From assembly GCA_903929315.1 (NCBI GenBank), contig CAIYUC010000134.1, positions 1 to 37,862 on the forward strand: a stretch of DNA of 37,862 nt, in the 5' to 3' direction. The position numbers and the translations under genes are program-made. The number at the start of each line of letters is the position of its first letter. Positions within the stretch are counted from its first letter, which is position 1. This DNA is from an uncultured Bacteroidales bacterium (GTDB lineage: Bacteria > Bacteroidota > Bacteroidia > Bacteroidales > FEN-979). The notes beneath the pieces were generated by a model, which saw nothing but the letters and a program-made list of their open reading frames with translations, made no database searches and was not told where the DNA came from. Positions 31,758-37,862 of this stretch are shown here, piece by piece.

Positions 31758-32198
31758 TTATTGTTCAACTTTAGGTAAATTAATCAGATCCTCGATAATC
31801 CAGGCGCCCGGATATTCCGTAATAATTTCATTTAAAAACCGCTGGGCATCCAGTCGGGTCCTGAAATCACCCACACGTACTTTGTAATTGGGAGCCTTAA
31901 ATGATAAATAAGCAGGTATATCGGGGTATTTTACTGTGAATCCTGTATAAATTGCCTGAGCGCTGGTTTTCGAATTATTCCCGGAGTCAAAGAAGATCTG
32001 TATCCGGAATCCGTTGATCCCTTTTCTGTTTTGATTTATCTGGATATGTTTACTGACAAGAAGATCAACCCGGTCATCCTGGATAATCCGTACATTACTC
32101 TTTGTCATTTCCTGTGAATAGCCAGATGAAACCATGAATACTATCCATTGAAAGAGCAATATCCGATTAATGGTCCGGTGAAATCTGTTATGGCTCAT
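31758..32198 (-). CDS. SPOR-domain exported protein
   Basis: 146 aa from the ATG at 32198. The start is fixed by an ATGA overlap with the TGA of the upstream USP gene; the TTG two codons earlier is not needed. An N-terminal signal (about 10-28, ILLFQWIVFMVSSGYSQ) is followed by a linker and a SPOR domain at about 60-140: FRIQIFFDSGNNSKTSAQAI, YKVRVGDFRTRLDAQRFLNE and AWIIEDLINLP. SPOR domains bind glycan chains of denuded peptidoglycan at division sites. Its place between two stress-protein genes is unusual and suggests a link between stress and cell-wall remodelling, but nothing in the sequence proves it. Confidence 0.8.
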   Translation of the reverse strand: MSHNRFHRTINRILLFQWIVFMVSSGYSQEMTKSNVRIIQDDRVDLLVSKHIQINQNRKGINGFRIQIFFDSGNNSKTSAQAIYTGFTVKYPDIPAYLSFKAPNYKVRVGDFRTRLDAQRFLNEIITEYPGAWIIEDLINLPKVEQ

Positions 32199-33034
32199 AA
32201 GCAAAAATGTTCCTGTGGATGCATACTCAATACCGGTTGCGGAGATTGATTAATGAGTTGTTGGGAATGGGGTCCAAGTAAGATATTCGCAGGTGTTTCC
32301 TGATCGGTCATAATCCCAATGAGATCCGCTCCAATAGCCGTTGCATAAGAAAGAACGCCTTTTGTAATATCTTCTGAGACAATATCATCATAAATATTCC
32401 GGATCTTTTGGCCTTTAAAGTACTGAACAGCCTGATTGCCATATTTTCCGGCAATTCTTTGAATCGACTTCAGGTTAGAATAATGGGTAGCTATTATATG
32501 AACTTCAGAATTAAAGACTTTCGCCAGCTTCGCAATAAAAGGTAACTTCTGAAGTGTTTCCGGATAACCGGCAATGGGGACCAATATCTTATCAATATTG
32601 TCATTGATCGTAAAATCAAACCTCACGGTGATCACGGGACATGAAGCATAGGTTACAATTTTATAAGCATTACTGCCCATCCAGTATTCTTCATAACCGG
32701 AAAGCCCATGTGAACCGGCTATTATCATCATGGCGTTGACATTCTTCGCAAGAATTTCCAATTCATGATAGATCTTACCTTTTCGCAGTTTATATTCCAT
32801 TTTTATCCCCTCTGCAAGTTCTTTTTTGTACTGGATTATCAGTGCGGTAAAACGTTTTTTTGCTTCATTACGGGTATCATTGGATGTGTCGGGATAAATA
32901 GATTCAGTCGGGGTGAACTTATCAACCCAGGCAAGAATTATATCAGTTCCCATCTTGTTTGCAATAGGAATTGAATATTCAATGGCATGAATAGAAGAAC
33001 TGGAAAAATCAACCCCAACGACAATAGGACGCAT
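32195..33034 (-). CDS. Tandem-domain universal stress protein
   Basis: 279 aa, two USP domains. Domain 1 (1-140) begins IVVGVDFSSSSIHAIEYSIP and carries IIAGSHGLSGYEEYWMGSNA, the ATP-binding G-x2-G-x9-G-S motif. Domain 2 (about 147-279) starts KILVPIAGYPETLQKLPFIA and ends MTDQETPANILLGPHSQQ, without an intact motif. It is the first gene of the USP-SPOR-USP operon and overlaps the SPOR gene by 4 bp (ATGA), pointing to coupled translation. It is soluble. The start is the ATG at 33034; the 217-bp gap to ruvB holds the divergent promoters. Confidence 0.85.
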   Translation of the reverse strand: MRPIVVGVDFSSSSIHAIEYSIPIANKMGTDIILAWVDKFTPTESIYPDTSNDTRNEAKKRFTALIIQYKKELAEGIKMEYKLRKGKIYHELEILAKNVNAMMIIAGSHGLSGYEEYWMGSNAYKIVTYASCPVITVRFDFTINDNIDKILVPIAGYPETLQKLPFIAKLAKVFNSEVHIIATHYSNLKSIQRIAGKYGNQAVQYFKGQKIRNIYDDIVSEDITKGVLSYATAIGADLIGIMTDQETPANILLGPHSQQLINQSPQPVLSMHPQEHFCL

Positions 33035-33138
33035 AGAATGCTAAATTAAAGACTAATTAAACGTAAAATTAAGAAAAATAATATTAGGGGACACATATGT
33101 TTAATTTTATATTCCGGCAGGTTCTTTTGCAATTTTGT

Positions 33139-33146
33139 TACTTTTG
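33139..33146 (+). promoter_or_regulatory. TACTTTTG -7 box upstream of ruvB
   Basis: TACTTTTG fits TAnnTTTG about 113 bp before the ruvB ATG. No -33 TTG at ideal spacing was seen, so this is tentative. Confidence 0.3.
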
Positions 33147-33251
33147 TATCTGCCGAATGACGGCAAGATCAGATGTGATTTGGTAAATAATGAATATTGA
33201 TTGAATGTCCAAATGACCTGATGACCGGACATCCTGCCGGCCTTATAACGA

Positions 33252-34280
33252 ATGAAAATGAATGACAACCTCGATCCTACCGGTGAACATCTGAGTCCTG
33301 CCGAGAAAGAAATTGAAAAAGTTTTACGGCCGTCCGGATTTGATGATTTTTCAGGACAGGAAAATATTATTGAAAACCTGAAAATATTTGTCCAGGCAGC
33401 CAAACAGCGTAATGAACCATTGGACCATGTTCTTTTGCACGGACCACCCGGACTTGGAAAAACAACACTTTCGTATATCATTGCCAATGAACTCCATGTG
33501 AATATCCGGGTTTCCTCGGGACCGGTACTGGACAAACCTGGCGATCTTGCGGGTCTGCTTACAGGTCTTGAAGTGAATGATGTTCTCTTCATTGACGAGA
33601 TCCACAGGTTAAGTCCTGTAGTGGAAGAATATCTGTATTCGGCCATGGAAGATTTCAGGATCGATATCATGATCGAAACGGGGCCTAATGCCCGTAGCAT
33701 CCAGATCAAATTGAATCCCTTCACGTTGATCGGGGCGACCACCCGTTCAGGACTTCTTACTGCCCCGCTCCGTTCAAGGTTTGGCATTAATTCCAGGCTG
33801 AATTATTATCCTGCTTCAATTCTTGAAAAGATCATTCACCGTTCTTCCAGGATATTGAATGTCCCGATCGAACCGCTGGCAGCAGCAGAAATTGCACGTC
33901 GTAGCCGTGGAACACCGAGAATTGCCAATCTGTTGCTTCGCCGTATCCGTGATTTTGCACAGATAAAAGGCGACGGGACCATTGATCTGGCGATTAGCCA
34001 ATATGGCTTATCGGCCCTGAATGTTGATAAACACGGACTGGATGAGATGGATAATAAGATCATTTCTGCCATCATCGATAAATTTAAAGGTGGCCCTGTT
34101 GGATTAACCACTATATCTACGGCTGTTTCGGAAGATCCGGGAACGATCGAAGAAGTATATGAACCGTTCCTGATCCAGGAAGGGTATATCATGCGTACAC
34201 CGCGTGGCAGGGAAGCTACGGAATTGGCTTATCAACATCTCGGTAAGATCAAACCGGGTTCCCTACCTGAATTGTTTTAG
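33252..34280 (+). CDS. ruvB: Holliday junction branch-migration ATPase RuvB
   Basis: 342 aa, the usual length. RuvB is the AAA+ hexameric motor that, with RuvA, drives branch migration of Holliday junctions. Visible: [20 protein letters not shown], Walker [12 protein letters not shown], Walker [21 protein letters not shown], the sensor segment [20 protein letters not shown], and the winged-helix DNA-binding end [20 protein letters not shown]. The start is ATG 33252; an ATG two codons later is an equal option. The stop overlaps the start region of queG, so the two are probably translated in a coupled way. Confidence 0.96.
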   Translation: MKMNDNLDPTGEHLSPAEKEIEKVLRPSGFDDFSGQENIIENLKIFVQAAKQRNEPLDHVLLHGPPGLGKTTLSYIIANELHVNIRVSSGPVLDKPGDLAGLLTGLEVNDVLFIDEIHRLSPVVEEYLYSAMEDFRIDIMIETGPNARSIQIKLNPFTLIGATTRSGLLTAPLRSRFGINSRLNYYPASILEKIIHRSSRILNVPIEPLAAAEIARRSRGTPRIANLLLRRIRDFAQIKGDGTIDLAISQYGLSALNVDKHGLDEMDNKIISAIIDKFKGGPVGLTTISTAVSEDPGTIEEVYEPFLIQEGYIMRTPRGREATELAYQHLGKIKPGSLPELF

Positions 34281-35215
34281 TAAACAACGAACCGCTGTTA
34301 ACCATTGGTGAAAAAATAAAAGCTGAAGCCCTGGATCTCGGCTTTTCTTATTGCGGATTCGCAAAAGCAGAACCTTTGGTTCAGGAAGCGGAATGGTTGT
34401 CAGCTTACCTGGAAAGAAAACCTCCCGGCGCATTTGATTATCTTTCCACAACGTTGGCTGAACGCCTGGACCCGAGACAAATAATGGAAGATGCAAAATC
34501 CGTCATCGTTCTCCTGTTGAACTATTACGCACCCGAAATTGCACATGAAGAAACGGATTTTATCATTGCCAGGTACGCATACGGGAAAGATTATCATATT
34601 GTGATGAAAAAGAAGCTGGAGAAGCTGATAATCTTTATGAAAGCAGAAGCCGGGGAGATCAGGGCAAATGCGTTTGTAGATTCAGGCCCGGTGATGGAAA
34701 AAGCCTGGGCACAGCGTGGCGGAGCCGGCTGGATTGGGAAAAATACGCTTCTCATCACTAAACCTGCAGGTTCATTCTTCTTTATCGGGATCATCCTTAC
34801 CAACCTTGAGATGGAACCTGATGAACCGGAAAGGGATCATTGCGGAGCCTGTAATAAATGCATGGAAGCCTGTCCTACCGGGGCGCTCGAAATGCCCTAC
34901 ACACTGAATCCCGGACGATGCATTTCATTTTGGACAATCGAAAACAAAAGTGTCATTCCGGAAGAACTGAAAGACAAATTCCATAACCGGATTTACGGAT
35001 GCGATATCTGCCAGGATGTTTGTCCTTATAATAAATTTGCAATCCCGAATAATGAACCTGCTTTCACGGTCAGTGATGACCTGAAAAGTATCCGAAAAGA
35101 AGACTGGCTTACTTTAACGGAAGAGGAATTCGCAAGAATATTCAGGGATTCTCCGGTAATGCGGACAGGATATGATAAAATGATGAGGACTGTCAGATTT
35201 TTAATGGATGCATAG
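34271..35215 (+). CDS. queG: Epoxyqueuosine reductase QueG (start codon unclear)
   Basis: About 307-314 aa. QueG reduces epoxyqueuosine to queuosine in tRNA, using cobalamin and two [4Fe-4S] clusters. Visible: [20 protein letters not shown] and IGKNTLLI around the catalytic Asp, then ferredoxin-like clusters [16 protein letters not shown] and [13 protein letters not shown]. The first canonical start, TTG at 34376, would remove the conserved N-terminal helix [20 protein letters not shown]. That frame opens after a TGA at 34268-34270 and has no ATG, GTG or TTG before it. So translation must use a rare start such as ATT (34271) or CTG (34295), perhaps coupled to the ruvB stop. I report the longest option. 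Confidence 0.88.
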   Translation: MVLVNNEPLLTIGEKIKAEALDLGFSYCGFAKAEPLVQEAEWLSAYLERKPPGAFDYLSTTLAERLDPRQIMEDAKSVIVLLLNYYAPEIAHEETDFIIARYAYGKDYHIVMKKKLEKLIIFMKAEAGEIRANAFVDSGPVMEKAWAQRGGAGWIGKNTLLITKPAGSFFFIGIILTNLEMEPDEPERDHCGACNKCMEACPTGALEMPYTLNPGRCISFWTIENKSVIPEELKDKFHNRIYGCDICQDVCPYNKFAIPNNEPAFTVSDDLKSIRKEDWLTLTEEEFARIFRDSPVMRTGYDKMMRTVRFLMDA

Positions 35216-35320
35216 GCACGCGTCGGAGACGCGCGCCAGCCATGGTCAAACCTTAGCTCGCGCGCGTTTGTAACGCGTGCGTAATTACTGTTCGTGCGCG
35301 CCTGTGAACCGTGCGTAATC
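35215..35320. repeat. GC-rich inverted intergenic repeats, copy 1
   Basis: GCACGCGTCGGAGACGCGCG (35216-35235) can pair imperfectly with CGCGCGCGTTTGTAACGCGT further on; a third, diverged unit with GTGCGCGCCTGTGAACCGTG follows. A one-mismatch copy of the first unit lies at 37796. It is much richer in G+C than its surroundings and does not code. Confidence 0.75.
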
Positions 35321-35343
35321 ATTTATAAATAATAACAATATTG

Positions 35344-36843
35344 ATGCAATTCAATTCATTCATATTCTTCATTTTCTTTCCCCTTGTCTTCCTTCTTTTT
35401 TATTTAACCCCTCAAAAAATCAGGTGGGCTCTGCTGCTCATTGCCAGTTGTGTTTTTTACCTTGCATTCAGCGTTAACTATCTGCTGGTATTACTGGTAA
35501 TTTCTCTTTTGAATTATTTCATCGGGATCGGCATTGTTTCCAATGACGGAAAGATCAGGAAAAGCGTCTATTTTTCGGGGATCATCCTGAACCTGTTGAT
35601 ACTGGCGTGTTTTAAATATTATGCTTTTTTAATCGTTGATCTTCAAAAAACAGCACATTTTCTGCATTTGAATTACCCGGCAAATGTTATCCGTATCATT
35701 CTGCCCCTGGGTCTCTCCTTTTTCACATTTTCGTCGATCAGTTACCTTATCGACATAAAGAGAAAGATCATTTTGCCCGAAAAACACATCGGGATCCTTG
35801 TTTCTTATTTTTTGTTCTTTCCAAAACTTATGCAGGGTCCAATCGAAAGAGCCGGACGGGTTATTCCTCAATTCTTTCAACAGCGCTCTTTTGATTATTC
35901 CAATAGCATTGAAGGAGTAAAATTAATGGCATGGGGTTTTTTTAAAAAGCTGGTGATCGCTGACAGGCTTGCTACATTTGTCAATGACGTTTATGCTTAT
36001 CCGGAACAATCGAATGGACTGATATTGTTCATTGCGACATTGTTTTTTGCATTCCAGATCTATGCCGATTTCTCCGGCTATACGGATATTGCTGTGGGAG
36101 CGGCCAAAATTCTTGGGTTTGACATCCTTCGGAATTTCCGGAGACCCTATCTCGCAATAAGTGTCAGGGATTTCTGGAACAGATGGCATATCAGTCTTTC
36201 CCAATGGTTGAGAGATTATCTTTTTTTACCAACCGCTTATTTTGTTTCCGGGAAACTAAAAAAGAATTCTTACCTGGCAATGAAAACCGATAAATGGATA
36301 TACATTTTCGCAACTTCTGTCACTTTCGTTATTTGTGGCATCTGGCATGGGGTCGGCTGGACTTACGTTACCTGGGGAGGACTATTTGCATTTTACCTGA
36401 GCTTTGGAATGCTGACAGATAAACTGCGGAAAAAGCTGAATAGAAAATCGGGATTGTCAAAAAGGGGGAAATTATTCAGGATCATCCAGGTGATCACTAC
36501 TTTTTTACTGGTGCTGTTTGCCTGGATATTCTTCAGGGCTGCATCTGTTTCGCAGGCATTGATTATTACCCGGAATCTTTTTCATGGTTGGTCTTTCCGC
36601 CTGATAATCCCTGCAATAAAATCACTGACCATGCATGGTTTAACCGAAGCCGATCTTTTTATTGCCTTCGCTTCCATTGCGTTGCTCGTTTTCATTGATA
36701 TCCTTTCAGAAAAAAAGGAAATATTAATAAGGATCGCAGAAAAACCTCTTTTACTCAGATGGGGGATTTATTACCTTCTTATCATTTCCATTCTTGTATT
36801 TGGTGTCTTTGAAAACCGGCAATTCATATATTTACAGTTCTGA
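35344..36843 (+). CDS. MBOAT-family membrane O-acyltransferase (AlgI-like)
   Basis: 499 aa from the ATG at 35344; the preceding TTG codon is less likely. It has about ten to twelve TM segments. Hallmarks of the AlgI/PatA/DltB branch are present: PKLMQGPIERAGRVIPQFF, YADFSGYTDIAVGAAKILG and FRRPYLAISVRDFWNRWHIS, and the catalytic-His region ICGIWHGVGWTYVTWGG. These proteins move acetyl or other acyl groups from the cytosol to an envelope polysaccharide. The next gene, 10 bp away, encodes an SGNH-like protein, the usual periplasmic partner. The modified glycan is unknown, as no biosynthesis cluster is near. Confidence 0.9.
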   Translation: MQFNSFIFFIFFPLVFLLFYLTPQKIRWALLLIASCVFYLAFSVNYLLVLLVISLLNYFIGIGIVSNDGKIRKSVYFSGIILNLLILACFKYYAFLIVDLQKTAHFLHLNYPANVIRIILPLGLSFFTFSSISYLIDIKRKIILPEKHIGILVSYFLFFPKLMQGPIERAGRVIPQFFQQRSFDYSNSIEGVKLMAWGFFKKLVIADRLATFVNDVYAYPEQSNGLILFIATLFFAFQIYADFSGYTDIAVGAAKILGFDILRNFRRPYLAISVRDFWNRWHISLSQWLRDYLFLPTAYFVSGKLKKNSYLAMKTDKWIYIFATSVTFVICGIWHGVGWTYVTWGGLFAFYLSFGMLTDKLRKKLNRKSGLSKRGKLFRIIQVITTFLLVLFAWIFFRAASVSQALIITRNLFHGWSFRLIIPAIKSLTMHGLTEADLFIAFASIALLVFIDILSEKKEILIRIAEKPLLLRWGIYYLLIISILVFGVFENRQFIYLQF

Positions 36844-36853
36844 TAACCCCGGC

Positions 36854-37789
36854 ATGAAAAAATTTCTTATAAGGGTCCTTGTTTTCCTTCTCCCCTTTGT
36901 CATTTTCTTTGGCTGGATAGAAATCAAGGCCCGGCAATTACCAAACACCTATGCACTCAAGAAACGGAACATCGAAAAGCAGTTGGACTCGATCCATATC
37001 CTGGCCCTCGGTTCTTCCCATGCATTTGATGATATTGATCCGGAATGGTTTTCATGTCGCGGATTTAATTTCGCTAACACTTCGCAATCTCTTTTTCATG
37101 ATTCACAGCTTTGTTTAAAATACAGTGATCAGATGCCCCGGCTGAAAGCCGTGATCTTTGTCATTTCCTATTTCACTTTTTGGTTTGAGATGCAGGATTT
37201 GACAGAAGGCTGGAGAGACTATTTCTATTACCATTACTATGGGATCCGGTATCCTTCCCTGGACAAAACGGATATCAAATACTACAGCTTTGCAGCTCTT
37301 TACACAAAGACATTTCTGAAGGATATGATATTAAATAACATCGATTATCCATACACATTCGGTGACATTAAAGTAAATGGGTGGCAGAAAATCGAATCTA
37401 TTGGTGATAGTAATGAGATCAATGATAAAGCGGGGGAAGAAAGAGTGAAATTCCATACCAGCATTATCCATAGGGAGCATCTTTCTGAGAATATCGGTTA
37501 TCTTGAGCCTGTATTAAAGAAATTAGATGGCCGGAATATCCAGGTCATCTTTGTCATCCCACCTGTTTATAAAACCTATTCCAAATATGCCGATACCTCA
37601 ATCATGGCTGATAACCGGCGGATCATTTCCGGTCTGTGTAAAAAATTCAACGCCAGATTCTTTGATTATTTTTCAGATCCGAGATTTAAGAGGGAGGATT
37701 TTTTGAATAATGATCACATGAACCGGAATGGAGCAAAAAAATTCAGTCTTATCCTTGATTCAGATTTCGTTGCAAAAGTTTGCAGGTAG
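36854..37789 (+). CDS. Membrane-anchored SGNH-hydrolase-like acyl transfer partner
   Basis: 311 aa. The start is the ATG at 36854 because it opens an N-terminal TM anchor (about 3-22); an earlier in-frame start would overlap the MBOAT gene and spoil it. The soluble part resembles AlgJ/DltD-type SGNH proteins: LALGSSHAFDD (51-60) is the nucleophile block and NDHMNRNGAKKFS near the C-terminus is the Asp-x-x-His-like block. It likely faces the periplasm and takes the acyl group delivered by the MBOAT protein. They form a two-gene operon. Acceptor and exact chemistry are inference. Confidence 0.75.
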   Translation: MKKFLIRVLVFLLPFVIFFGWIEIKARQLPNTYALKKRNIEKQLDSIHILALGSSHAFDDIDPEWFSCRGFNFANTSQSLFHDSQLCLKYSDQMPRLKAVIFVISYFTFWFEMQDLTEGWRDYFYYHYYGIRYPSLDKTDIKYYSFAALYTKTFLKDMILNNIDYPYTFGDIKVNGWQKIESIGDSNEINDKAGEERVKFHTSIIHREHLSENIGYLEPVLKKLDGRNIQVIFVIPPVYKTYSKYADTSIMADNRRIISGLCKKFNARFFDYFSDPRFKREDFLNNDHMNRNGAKKFSLILDSDFVAKVCR

Positions 37790-37795
37790 GATGAA

Positions 37796-37862
37796 GGCAC
37801 GCGTCAGAGACGCGCGCCAAACCGCACAAATTCTTATTTATATATTCGCGCGCGTCTCTGAC
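37796..37862. repeat. GC-rich inverted intergenic repeat, copy 2
   Basis: GGCACGCGTCAGAGACGCGC begins at 37796. GTCAGAGACGCGCG (37803-37816) and CGCGCGTCTCTGAC (37849-37862) are perfect inverted 14-bp arms with a 32-nt AT-rich loop. The copy runs off the window end. Together with 35215-35320 it brackets the MBOAT-SGNH pair. Confidence 0.8.

Noticed and set aside
33107-33787. 226-codon antisense frame opposite ruvB
   Set aside because: Ser/Arg/Pro-rich shadow with no domain; RuvB on the other strand is complete.
34376-35215. TTG at 34376 as the queG start
   Set aside because: It would delete the conserved N-terminal segment visible just upstream in the same frame.

Overview
The window looks like chromosomal DNA from an uncultured or environmental member of the Bacteroidota. 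Evidence: a secreted beta-propeller-like protein with a type IX secretion (T9SS) type A C-terminal sorting domain, lipoproteins with the lipobox context FSCKKK, many TAnnTTTG-type -7 boxes typical of Bacteroidota sigma factors, few Shine-Dalgarno sequences, and intergenic A/C-rich and TGCTGGA repeats. I did no database search; all names come from motifs and family knowledge.

Layout. 1-9.0 kb (minus strand): GT39 glycosyltransferase and a membrane-anchored PHP-domain protein, an Nramp metal transporter (mntH), a T9SS cargo protein, a nitrilase-family amidase and a REC-PAS-HisKA_2 hybrid kinase. 9.0-15.5 kb: ABC-F ATPase plus carA on minus, facing away from carB on plus. 15.5-19.7 kb: a graveyard with two radC remnants, an IS21-end relic, an ISL3-type transposase relic beside an AsmA-tail relic, a broken DUF1566 domain, and three small intact genes (two membrane proteins and a lipoprotein). 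19.7-28.7 kb (minus, visibly AT-rich): a cluster of a PD-(D/E)XK nuclease remnant, a Zn-ribbon protein, a 1267-aa CHAT-STAND NTPase-TPR protein, a three-TM protein, a TPR/CFI-box protein and a Cys-repeat/FGS-domain protein. An IS21-derived element carrying an in-frame IstA-IstB deletion fusion truncates the upstream end. 29.0-29.8 kb: tRNA-Arg(CCG) with terminator, then a four-helix-bundle gene framed by perfect 33-bp inverted heptad arrays. 29.8-37.9 kb: class II fructose-bisphosphate aldolase, a USP-SPOR-USP operon, ruvB-queG, and an MBOAT acyltransferase/SGNH pair bracketed by GC-rich inverted repeats.

How the genes fit together. The flanks are core metabolism: pyrimidine/arginine precursor synthesis, glycolysis, Holliday-junction branch migration and queuosine synthesis. 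The part between carB and tRNA-Arg/fbaA is accessory DNA. The most interesting part is the CHAT-STAND-TPR cluster. It pairs a predicted caspase-like protease fused to a signalling NTPase with a zinc ribbon, a small multi-TM protein, a CFI-box TPR protein and a new-looking fusion of seven H-x-W/C-x2-C-x2-C repeats to a formylglycine-generating-enzyme-like domain that lacks one canonical active-site Cys. I infer a conflict or programmed-death (anti-phage) role. Its upstream helicase-nuclease component is lost or truncated by the IS21 derivative.
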